Assembly: GCA_965262505.1 (NCBI GenBank)
Contig: CBDHFM010000015.1
Coordinates: forward strand, 1-61,920
DNA from: JACPPO01 sp965262505
GTDB taxonomy: Bacteria > Acidobacteriota > Vicinamibacteria > Vicinamibacterales > UBA2999
Length of the DNA: 61,920 nt
Direction of reading: 5' to 3'
Below are positions 25,862 through 33,347 of the stretch, in pieces. Within the stretch, counting starts at the first letter, position 1, and each line of letters begins with the position of its first letter. Under the pieces are notes generated by a model. That model was not told where the DNA came from. It saw only the letters and a program-made list of their open reading frames with translations, and did no database searches. The position numbers were made by a program, and so were the translations under genes.

Positions 25862-26202
25862 CGCAAAGACTCACGAAGAAGTCCACGATACGCCCCACGA
25901 TCGGCACCAATCCCCTGGACGCGATAATGCCATCGCCTCAGACGCGAACAGCCACGGCCGCTGCCCCCACCGGCCGTCCGCGGAAGATCCGGGCTACCTT
26001 CCACCTCACCGAGGAAACCTTTGACGCGGTCCGGGACTGTGTCGTGGCGCTTTCTGGCCCCCCTCACCGGCTCACATTGTCCGGCTTTGCGGAGGACGCC
26101 TTCCGCGTGAAGCTTGAGGCACTCCAAAAAACAGCGAACGAAGGGAAGCCCTTTCCGAAGCGGGACGGGGAGCTCAGAGGCGGGCGACCGATCGGGTCCT
26201 AA
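25858..26202 (+). CDS. Small ParA partner, ribbon-helix-helix-like DNA-binding protein
   Basis: The 114-residue protein starts at GTG 25858, overlapping the parA stop. It has a disordered, basic first half and a folded part with RKIRATFHLTEETFDAVRDC followed by helices, which looks like a ribbon-helix-helix domain. Its position, size and coupling match the centromere-binding partners (ParG/ParB-like) of short ParA proteins. Binding to the 68-bp repeats or the ATACAACA repeats is inferred. Confidence 0.75.
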   Translation: MTQRLTKKSTIRPTIGTNPLDAIMPSPQTRTATAAAPTGRPRKIRATFHLTEETFDAVRDCVVALSGPPHRLTLSGFAEDAFRVKLEALQKTANEGKPFPKRDGELRGGRPIGS

Positions 26203-26300
26203 GTCGTCCGTTTCGTAAGTTCGCTAACGTTTACCACTTGTACTAATCGCCAGAATATGGCACCGTACCCCTACGCCACAGGGACTGGCTCCGTAAGCGA

Positions 26301-26815
26301 TGCCGCGTCAGAACCCCTATCGAATTGTGCTGTCGGCGACCGAGAAACACACGTTGACCGCTCGGGCAGCGAATACACGGCCCGTATTTTGAAGTGCTCC
26401 GCGCCAAGATGATTCTGCTAGCGGCCAAGGGCTGGTCCAATGAGGCGGTCGCGCGCAGTTTGCGAACCCGGCGGGATGTGGTTTCGCTCTGGCGGAAGCA
26501 CGTTTTTGAAGACCGCCTCGCCGGGTTGGAGGACCACTCACGCTCGTGGCGGCCCCGAGCTTTTTCCCCCAGAGGTCGTCGTCACCGTGAAAGCCCTCGC
26601 GGGTGAGTTGCCTGCCCGAACCCAGTGCCCGTTGGCCCGCTAGAGCATGAGTGAGTTGGCGGCCGAAACCCAGTGAATCTGGTTGGTGGCGTCGATCAGC
26701 GGTAGCACGATCTGGCGCTGGCTGCACGACGACGCGATTCGGCCTGGTTTTCACCGAAGCTGGATCTTTCCGCGCGACCCAGCGTTCGAAACCAACGCCG
26801 GTCAACCGGGCGCGG
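26301..26815 (+). pseudogene. Degenerate IS630-type transposase
   Basis: Pieces of an IS630-like N-terminal half appear in changing frames: MILLAAKGWSNEAVARSLRT and VVSLWRKHVFEDRLAGLEDH, then FPPEVVVTVKALAGELPA in the next frame, then SISGSTIWRWLHDDAIRP. At least two frameshifts and loss of the DDE domain make it non-functional. It lies between the par genes and the second 68-bp repeat. Confidence 0.7.
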
Positions 26816-26899
26816 CAACGGCTCCGCCGTCCTCCGCTCCAGCCCTACGGGTGATGCCGCACGCAGGGCGGCTCGACTAGGCGAACAAGCATTAGGTGC

Positions 26900-26967
26900 G
26901 TGTTAACAACATAGTTGTTATTTAAAGTATTTACATAAATAGAAACGTTGTTTTATATTATGTGTAT
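26900..26967 (+). repeat. 68-bp direct repeat, copy 2 (upstream of repA)
   Basis: Identical to 24736-24803, at an offset of 2164 bp. It lies 159 bases before the repA start. Having the same sequence before parA and before repA suggests shared control, or duplication through recombination. Confidence 0.9.
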
Positions 26968-27126
26968 AGTAGGCGCGGCGAGCTGGCCCGCGCGGCCGTC
27001 GGCCTCAACGGTGTCCACGTTGAGCACGGGTTAGCCATTCACGAGGGGTTCACGTATCATGCGGCGATTTTAGCCTTCGTTATGGTGAGCTGAAAAATCC
27101 GTGGGATTTCGTCATTTTTGGGACCG

Positions 27127-28119
27127 ATGCGTAAACCAGTTCGACCAGTCAGCGGGTTCGTTCCCGTCGGCGACGTAGCCGGCGGCGTTGAACTGCCCGA
27201 CGGTCGCGCCCTACCGCCGTCCGCGCCTCAGGGACGGCACCACTTCACCCGTCTCGACCAGATCGATCAGCTCGTCGGCGCGAGCGAGGCGGACGCCGAT
27301 CTCGGCTTCATGGGGCGGTTGCTCGCGCTGTGCAGTCTGCCGCGCACGAACCCAGGCGACCGGCTTCAGTATGTCCGGCGCAACGGGCCGTATACGCTCA
27401 CCATGACCGCTTCGACCGCGGGCGGGATGTTGCCCTACGGCAACATCCCGCGTCTGCTCATGGCGTGGGTCTGCACCGAAGCAGTGCGGACGAAGCGCCG
27501 CGAGCTTGTACTCGGCCGGAGCCTCTATGAGTTCATGCACAAGCTCGGGATGAAGGATCACAGCGGGGGAGCACACGGCGAGCGGACGCGGCTCAAGAAT
27601 CAAATGCGCCGGCTGTTTCACTGCTCGGTCTCGCTCGTCTACGCGGACGCTAACGGGGAGAGGTTCGTGTCCTCACAGATCGCGGATCGCGGCGAGTTTT
27701 GGTGGGACACTACGCGGCCGGCCGCGGCCGTGTTGTGGGATAGCACGATCCAGCTCGGGGAGCAATTTTTCAACGAGATAATCGCGCACCCGGTCCCGCT
27801 CGACATGAATACCCTTAAATCGCTCAAGCGGTCGCCGCTCGGCCTCGACCTGTACGTCTGGCTCACCTACCGGACATTCACGCTCAAGGCTCCGCTCTGC
27901 CTCTCCTGGAAGCAGATCTACCGGCAGTTCGGCGCGAACCCGGCCAGCGCGGGGAAGCACAGCACCGTTAAGAATTTTCGGGTGGAGTGTTTGCGCGAGC
28001 TGAAAAAAATCAACCTCGCGTGGCCAGACCTGAACTATGGGACGGTCACGGGTGGGCTCGTCGTCTCGCCGTCTCCGCCGCGCATCCCGCCGGCACAGCT
28101 TCGACTTATCAGCGACTAG
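27127..28119 (+). CDS. repA: RepA-type plasmid replication initiator
   Basis: The 330-residue protein matches the plasmid-encoded RepA (RepA_C-like) family: MLPYGNIPRLLMAWVCTEAV, RRELVLGRSLYEFMHKLGM and RTRLKNQMRRLFHCSVSLVY are the typical central motifs, and FRVECLRELKKI is the C-terminal helix. RepA binds iterons and opens the origin. ATG 27127 is preferred over the TTG nine bases earlier. The iterons follow the gene by about 150 bases. A fragment of a second, diverged RepA lies at 30409-30510. Confidence 0.9.
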   Translation: MRKPVRPVSGFVPVGDVAGGVELPDGRALPPSAPQGRHHFTRLDQIDQLVGASEADADLGFMGRLLALCSLPRTNPGDRLQYVRRNGPYTLTMTASTAGGMLPYGNIPRLLMAWVCTEAVRTKRRELVLGRSLYEFMHKLGMKDHSGGAHGERTRLKNQMRRLFHCSVSLVYADANGERFVSSQIADRGEFWWDTTRPAAAVLWDSTIQLGEQFFNEIIAHPVPLDMNTLKSLKRSPLGLDLYVWLTYRTFTLKAPLCLSWKQIYRQFGANPASAGKHSTVKNFRVECLRELKKINLAWPDLNYGTVTGGLVVSPSPPRIPPAQLRLISD

Positions 28120-28267
28120 GCCAGCGTGCCGCGAGATTGGCCCGTGAGGGGGCGTTCGGCCGCAGGCTGGCCGTGTTTACCCGTCAGCTGCACGATCGCG
28201 GCTCCTGGGGCCACTCAGCGCCACGGCTAGGAGTTTTAACAAAATCCTGTTATTCCAAGAGATTTTC

Positions 28268-28356
28268 ATCGGGTAAATACCATCCATGTTTTGAGCCCTA
28301 CTATCGGGTAAACACCATCCATCACCACCTCAATCTATCGGGTAAACACCATCCAT
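28268..28356 (+). repeat. Iteron array, probable origin of vegetative replication
   Basis: Three 20-bp repeats, ATCGGGTAAATACCATCCAT (28268) and ATCGGGTAAACACCATCCAT (28303 and 28337), lie in direct orientation, 34-35 bp apart, in AT-rich DNA just after repA. The placement next to an initiator gene and regular spacing fit an iteron origin. Confidence 0.85.
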
Positions 28357-28461
28357 ATACAAGTAGTAAGGATCAAGTAGTAAAACCCGGCAAGTACGTA
28401 CAGGCCGGTGGCCTGTTCATCTTCGGGTAGAGAAGGACGAAAAAAACGGCCTCCCCGAACT

Positions 28462-28504
28462 GAAAAACGGCCCAGATCGCCTTCACGAGCCAGACGTATC
28501 AACG
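28462..28504 (-). repeat. Recurring element, copy 3
   Basis: Read on the minus strand it has CCGTTGATACGTCTGGCTCG followed by TGAAGGCGATCTGGGCCG and TTTTT. It is closest to the copies at 29422 and 60828. Confidence 0.65.
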
Positions 28505-28658
28505 GCTGGGCCATCCTCCGCTTGTCTCTTTACGATTGGCGAGGAATAGGCCTTGAGATGGCCCACCCCGGCGGCGCCCCTAGCAAAGCGCCCCGCCTGG
28601 CAGGCGGTGGTCGGATTGTGTCCCCCGCGGGCCGATCAGCGGCCGGTGCCGGAGGTGA

Positions 28659-28899
28659 GAGGTGGACCCCATCCTTCGGACAGGTTTTCGTCACAGCTAA
28701 GGTGGAATCCGGGGTCATGATTCAAGCGACGTTGGGCTGACCTGCTATTTTCAGTTCTACACCGGGCGACGGCGTCATAGTGCACGTGGTCGGCTGACGC
28801 CAGATGTGGTGTACTTCGGCACCACCGGCTTCGGCACGGCGGCCTGAAACACGATGGAGATTTTACTTAAGCCGCTGTCCAGGTTTCGGGGTCCACCTC
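28659..28899 (+). mobile_element. Internally deleted IS3-family remnant with intact ends
   Basis: GAGGTGGACCCC (28659-28670) and GGGGTCCACCTC (28888-28899) are perfect inverted ends, and GGACAG recurs at matching inner positions. Inside, 28752-28847 reads QFYTGRRRHSARGRLTPDVV and YFG, the usual C-terminal end of an IS3 OrfB. Only about 240 bp remain, so it resembles a non-autonomous miniature element. Confidence 0.7.
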
Positions 28900-28900
28900 T

Positions 28901-29389
28901 GTGGTAGAACTCAGAATCGTTGATCCCACTAACTGCTCGACTGACGAGATTTCTACTTTCTGCGGACTGGTTTATCAGGGCGAGGAGGTGCAAAAAGAAG
29001 GGCTCGAAGGCAGGGTCAAGAAGGCCAAGGCGCTCGTCTTGCTCAGGGCCAACGATGACCTGGTGGGTGTTGCTGGGCTTAAGGTGCCAGCGCAGAGCTA
29101 TCGCGACAGAGTCCTCCGCAGTGCTGGAGTGCGTAGTGCCGTACCAACGTTTACGTTCGAACTAGGATGGGTGTTCGTCAGTGAGGCTCACAGAGGTAGG
29201 GGATAAGCAATGGTTCTGTCCGCGGCGGCTTTAACACAGAACAGCAGACAGGCCACGTTCGCAACGACGCGCGCCGACAACATGGCCATGCAGTCGGCTC
29301 TCAAACATCTAGGCTTCCACAGATTCGGCGACTCCTGGCAGTCCACTCAGACCACGCACGCCAAGTTGGTGCTATTCATTTCGATGTGA
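28901..29389 (+). pseudogene. GNAT acetyltransferase split by an in-frame stop
   Basis: The frame from GTG 28901 reads like a GNAT domain: FELGWVFVSEAHRGRG ends the acetyl-CoA-binding motif A, then TAA at 29204-29206 interrupts. The same frame continues for 60 codons with FATTRADNMAMQSALKHLGF, the normal C-terminal part, to TGA 29387. A downstream ATG (29213) has AGGGGA before it, so re-initiation is conceivable, but loss of function is more likely. It starts two bases after the IS3 remnant. Confidence 0.65.
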
Positions 29390-29421
29390 CGCTGGCATCT
29401 TCGCGAGCCAGCCACTCGCCC

Positions 29422-29464
29422 GAAAACGACACGGTTCGCCTTCACGAGCCGGGCGTGTCAACGG
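29422..29464 (-). repeat. Recurring element, copy 2
   Basis: On the minus strand it reads CCGTTGACACGCCCGGCTCG then TGAAGGCGAACC and a GTTTT tail. It is followed at once on the + strand by the integrase relic. Confidence 0.65.
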
Positions 29465-29466
29465 GT

Positions 29467-29556
29467 GCCCGCCAACCCGGCCGCCTCTGTGCGAGGGCCC
29501 GACCCACGTCGTGAAGACGGGCAAGACGCCGGTGCTGCAGCCCGCCGAACTTGCCT
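29467..29556 (+). pseudogene. Relic of a second tyrosine integrase
   Basis: The DNA closely matches codons 133-157 of the intact integrase (NPA.SVRGP, then THVVKTGKTPVLQPAE) but one extra C shifts the frame, and it ends at a TAA after LQPAELA. Only this piece survives. The rest of 29557-29798 shows no gene. Confidence 0.8.
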
Positions 29557-29798
29557 AACGGCTGAAAACGGGCGGAGCTGGCCGGACTGCGCCGCGCGGT
29601 CTGGGGCGGCGAAGGGTTCTTTCTGTCTTCGTTCAAGGGACCAGGGCGGGTGGTACTGCAGTCGATGGGCCACGCGCCGACGACCGGCAAACACCGATGC
29701 GGTGGCCCGGCTCGAGAACGCACTCAGTCCGGGCCGCGCTCCTGGGGCCTCTCAGGAGCGAGCCGATTACCTCAATCTGGAAAGACACGGCTCCCGTG

Positions 29799-30029
29799 TT
29801 ATTCAGGGTTTTCACCCATGACTAGATCGTTCCAGTTCGGAATGTCGCCCGTCTCGATAACAGACGTTATCCCCTTGTTTGGCGTCAAGTACTTCTGCCG
29901 CTCAACGTCAACTATTCTTGCCGGTTCGGACGGCTGCTCGTTCGACGACGCACCGTTCGGTGGGCGTGGCTGCGGGTTCTGAAGACGCAGAAGACCAAAC
30001 GGCGTGAACGTCCGCTTGGGGACGTTCAC
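29799..30029 (-). CDS. Possible 76-residue hypothetical protein
   Basis: The frame begins at GTG 30029 inside a 28-bp palindrome and encodes a polar, proline-rich peptide (RTFTPFGLLRLQNPQPRPPN) without known motifs. It lies in a stretch of relics, so it may itself be a fragment. Confidence 0.3.
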   Translation of the reverse strand: MNVPKRTFTPFGLLRLQNPQPRPPNGASSNEQPSEPARIVDVERQKYLTPNKGITSVIETGDIPNWNDLVMGENPE

Positions 30030-30030
30030 G
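30003..30030. other. 28-bp perfect palindrome with 6-base spacer
   Basis: CGTGAACGTCC and GGACGTTCACG (11 bases each) flank GCTTGG. The 11-6-11 size equals a dif site, but the ATAA/TTAT core is absent. A half copy, CGTGAACGTC, occurs again near 30109. Confidence 0.45.
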
Positions 30031-30240
30031 GAGTGCGGTAGCTGAGCGCGCGGCTTCCGAAGGGAGGGGCTGGTGGTTGCTACGCGAGCCCGCGAGAAGA
30101 TGTGCGCCGTGAACGTCTCGGTCGAAGCCGTGATCGCTTCCGGACCGGAGACGCTCAGGAGCTCGCAGGTCGGCCGACGTTGCCCGACACGGGAAGGCTA
30201 CGCCATGAGTGGCGAGGCTGGCGGGGCCATGCGAATTGAA

Positions 30241-30351
30241 TCACCCCGGGCGCGCCCACCGGTGGCGCGTGCGGTCGGCCGGCTCTGCCCCGTGGCGACA
30301 GGCCTCGATCTGACCAGCGGCATGGGTCGCCACGTCAGTGCGGGCTAAAGT
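30241..30351 (-). pseudogene. 3' fragment of a relative of the 95-residue backbone gene
   Basis: On the minus strand the frame reads DVATHAAGQIEACRHGAEPA then DRTRHRW before the stop near 30241, matching ALATHAAKQAGECRHGAELA and DRTRRRW of the intact protein at 8531-8818. The upstream part is foreign. Confidence 0.75.
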
Positions 30352-30408
30352 GACGGCCTCAGAACTTGGACGATTGTGGGATGAAGAAGATTTCGTGGGC
30401 TCTGCGCC

Positions 30409-30510
30409 ATGGTGGCTAGCAGCGACAAGTACACTCAGCTTCGCGACGAGATGACGCGGCTCTTTCGCTGTCAGGTCGAGTTGATCTACCAAAACGAAGA
30501 GGATTCTGAC
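30409..30510 (+). pseudogene. Fragment of a second RepA
   Basis: The frame reads KYTQLRDEMTRLFRCQVELI YQNEED, aligned with RTRLKNQMRRLFHCSVSLVY ADANGE of repA. Only about 30 codons remain before the next gene begins, so another replicon was once joined here. Confidence 0.65.
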
Positions 30511-30511
30511 A

Positions 30512-31219
30512 GTGAGCAACGCCCGCGCCAACGACCTAGTACGCTTTTACGCGCTGCTGGACAAGCTCGAACGGAACATCGGCGGCGCGCGCAGGCTCGC
30601 CGACTGTTCAGGGCGGATGCACTGGCCCCAGAGAGGCGTCTACTTCTTCCGCGAGAGTGGCGAGGACCGTTCGGATACCGGCAGCGACCCGCGGATCGTG
30701 CGCGTCGGCACACACGCCCTCAAGAACGGCTCCGGCACAAAGCTCTGGACGCGGCTCTCCCAGCACAAAGGCCAACTGAGTACGGGCGGCGGCAATCACA
30801 GGGGCTCCATTTTCCGGCTGATCGTCGGCGCCGCCCTGATCGCTCGTGACGGGCATGCATTTCCCACGTGGGGAGTCGGCAACACCGCGAAAAGCTATAT
30901 AAGAAAAAGCGAACTCCCCCTGGAGCGCGAGGTCAGCCGCGTTATTGGAGAGATGCCGTTTCTCTGGCTGTCTATCGAGGACGAGGCCGGGCCGGGAAGC
31001 CTGCGCGGCTACATCGAAAGACATTCGATAGCCCTGCTCAGCAACTACCGGGCACCCGCCGTCGACGCGGCTTCCCAGGCATGGCTCGGACGGTGCTGCA
31101 ACAGGGAGCGCGTACGGCAGTCGGGACTCTGGAATCAAAACTATGTCACCGAGAGTTATGAGCCGGCGTTTCTCGACAGGTTCGAGCAGTTGATAGCGGC
31201 GACGGGGCACACGCAATGA
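30512..31219 (+). CDS. GIY-YIG-like protein, putative nuclease
   Basis: The 235-residue protein starts at GTG 30512 with GAGG eight bases upstream. Residues 42-46 (GVYFF) and 61-70 (RIVRVGTHAL), followed by LWTRLSQHKG at 78-87 and NHRGSIFR at 95-102, follow the strand-strand-helix order of GIY-YIG nucleases, with GVYFF and VRVG in place of the two signature motifs and R81 in the catalytic-arginine position. The C-terminal half is unassigned. Its stop overlaps the next gene by ATGA, so the two form an operon. Defence function is inferred from context. Confidence 0.65.
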   Translation: MSNARANDLVRFYALLDKLERNIGGARRLADCSGRMHWPQRGVYFFRESGEDRSDTGSDPRIVRVGTHALKNGSGTKLWTRLSQHKGQLSTGGGNHRGSIFRLIVGAALIARDGHAFPTWGVGNTAKSYIRKSELPLEREVSRVIGEMPFLWLSIEDEAGPGSLRGYIERHSIALLSNYRAPAVDAASQAWLGRCCNRERVRQSGLWNQNYVTESYEPAFLDRFEQLIAATGHTQ

Positions 31220-31888
31220 TCGCCGTCATTCAATGCGCCGCAAGGAAACAGGCCAGCGCCGGGCGCTTGCAGTTATCCACCGGCAAGCCCGTCGTATTTG
31301 TGGCCGACCCGAAAGCCGCGCCTGCTGACGACGCCGTCTTCTACACTAGGCCCGACGATCTTGCCGATGACGGGACATCGTTGGCGTGACGTGCTGAAGA
31401 AGTACAACGCCGAGCAACGCGACAATCCGCTCGGCCTCTTTCAGGCCTATCGGCTTTACGAGCACAGAACCTACGGACGGCTCGTGGACCACTTCGGCCT
31501 CCAGAATGTCTACATCCTCTCGGCGGGTTGGGGGCTGATCTGTGTGAGCTTCCAGACGCCGTATTACAACATCACGTTCAGTTCGAGCGCCACGAAAGCG
31601 AACGCATACAAGCGCCGGCGAAGTGGAGACCGTTATCTGGATTTCCGGATGCTGCCGGAACAGGCCAGTGACGAAATTGTGTTCTTCGGCGGCAAGGACT
31701 ATCGCTCGCTCTTCTACAACCTGACGGCTGGAACCAAGGGCAGGAAGATTGTCTTCTACAATTCCGGCGGACGGCCGGAAGAAGTGGCGGGCTACGAACT
31801 TAAGCCCTTCGAGACGGGGACGCGGACCAACTGGCACTATGAGTGCGCCAACTCCTTTATGGACGGAGCGGTGATTCCAGCCCGCTGA
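31216..31888 (+). pseudogene. Partner of the GIY-YIG-like gene, broken by one extra base
   Basis: ATG 31216 overlaps the previous stop and gives MIAVIQCAARKQASAGRLQL through PDDLADDGTS, then reaches TGA at 31387. Removing one T at 31381 joins this to a 170-codon frame beginning WRDVLKKYNAEQRDNPLGLF and containing NVYILSAGWGLICVS and FFGGKDYRSLFYNL, which ends at 31888. The LSAGWGLI motif recalls YaaA/DUF6884-like proteins. The frameshift may be real, an assembly error, or bypassed: an ATG at 31367 could restart the second part. Confidence 0.6.
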
Positions 31889-32030
31889 CCTCGCGGCACT
31901 TGATCCGGTCTAGGCGCAGGCACCGGCCTATCTCAAGCCGGATCGCCAGCCCCGGACGTCACTGTCGTCCGCAGGATGTCTCGTGTTACCGGCGGTGCAT
32001 GTCTCTCCTAGCCCTGGCACATGTCACCGC

Positions 32031-33347
32031 TCAATACCTGACGTCGCGCTCGACGAAGGTTCCGTTGGCCACCTGTGCCGCGCGCTGCATGATGGCCTTG
32101 TCGACAAGGCCGTGGACCATGGCATCCATGCCGATATTCCGTACCCGCGCCGAAAACGCCAGTGGGCCGAGCGAGGCAAACAGCTTACCGACGAGTTCAT
32201 CGGCGAAGCTGCTGGACACCAAGGGCACCCCTGTCCAGTCCAGCAGTAAAGGCTTCTTGGGTTCAGCGTTCAGCAGGTTCACGCACTTGGTACGAAGTTG
32301 TCGGCCAGCCGGCCTAGATCCGAACCCGGTGGACTCATCACTCAGCCTAAGGACGACGGCATCTCCGGCCTCAGTCTCGTACAGCAACTCGATGATGTCC
32401 GTTTGCTGGTGCGGCTCGCCGCCGAAGCCGAGGGCCTCGGATAGTTGAAACTGCGTATCGAGGCCGAGTTCCGCATAGACGACCGTTCCCAGAAACCTCT
32501 GCTGTTCCCTCCTCTCGTAGACCTGTGAATCTGGACGCCCGATTGTCGGATTTCTCCGTGCCACGATCTGGGCCAGTCCTGATGTGATTTCGAGCGACCC
32601 TTCCGACATCGTCACGATTCTTAGGGCACCCGCAATACCGTTGCCCTGGCCGACCTCTGGATCTCGCGTAATGCCGGCCTTCATGGCTTCACCGATGGCC
32701 TGCGCGTCCGTCCGCAGGCTTGGGTGTCCCTCGCGGAGGGACGACAAGATGCCCCTTCCAGAATCAGCAACACCGAACGCCACTTTTCTGGCCTCCCCGA
32801 ACGTACTGACTTGAACGATCCCGCCTTCCTCGCACTCTGCGTGATTGAGCACGTTGTCGGTGATCTCATTGATCGACCATTCCAATCCGGCAATAACATT
32901 GCGATCCAGCGTCATGTTGCGCATCACGACGTCCATGAATGCGTTCACGAGCTGCTGTTGCTGATCGGAATTACCGAAGCGCTGGGCAGCCAAATGTCGA
33001 TCATGCACCGTGTCACTCTTCTGAAAGCGCGCAGGTTCCAGGAAGTGAGCCCAGTTCGTGTTGAGGAAGAGGCGCTCGAGTTCTGGCCTCTCTGGGAGCC
33101 TGACGGACACATCAATACTCTCGCGCCGCAGTGTGTCTGCGCACGAGAGAAGGGGAATCATTCCGTTGGGAAATGCCGAGTCACATGTCGAGAAATCCAA
33201 GACCATGTCCTCGTAGCCGCGCTCTCGCCAGTTGTGCAGGCACCCCATGAACTGACGGTGCGCGAAGGCATTGACACGGTCAACGAAACGAATGCTATTG
33301 CCGTCGAGAACAACGACTCGCTGCGGACGTTTACGGTGATACGGCAT
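32031..33347 (-). CDS. STAS - GHKL ATPase - DUF4325-like signalling protein
   Basis: The 438-residue protein starts at ATG 33347 and contains three modules. Residues 10-105 look like a STAS domain (MVLDFSTCDSAFPNGMIPLL). Residues 130-260 are a GHKL ATPase: N-box WSINEITDNVLNHAE with E161 and N165, G1 box VADSGRGI with D195, and G2 box GQGNGIAGAL. Residues 330-430 match the DUF4325 STAS-like domain (VPLVSSSFADELVGKL). This resembles an anti-sigma/antagonist cassette fused in one chain. Such genes occur singly in defence islands; the output is unknown. No partner gene is adjacent. Confidence 0.8.
   Translation of the reverse strand: MPYHRKRPQRVVVLDGNSIRFVDRVNAFAHRQFMGCLHNWRERGYEDMVLDFSTCDSAFPNGMIPLLSCADTLRRESIDVSVRLPERPELERLFLNTNWAHFLEPARFQKSDTVHDRHLAAQRFGNSDQQQQLVNAFMDVVMRNMTLDRNVIAGLEWSINEITDNVLNHAECEEGGIVQVSTFGEARKVAFGVADSGRGILSSLREGHPSLRTDAQAIGEAMKAGITRDPEVGQGNGIAGALRIVTMSEGSLEITSGLAQIVARRNPTIGRPDSQVYERREQQRFLGTVVYAELGLDTQFQLSEALGFGGEPHQQTDIIELLYETEAGDAVVLRLSDESTGFGSRPAGRQLRTKCVNLLNAEPKKPLLLDWTGVPLVSSSFADELVGKLFASLGPLAFSARVRNIGMDAMVHGLVDKAIMQRAAQVANGTFVERDVRY

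Noticed and set aside
28408..28740. 110-codon frame after the iterons
   Set aside because: It crosses a recurring element and an IS3 end in one go, so it is not a gene.
29866..29881. GATAA-N6-TTATC near 29870
   Set aside because: Arms are only five bases, too short to separate from chance.
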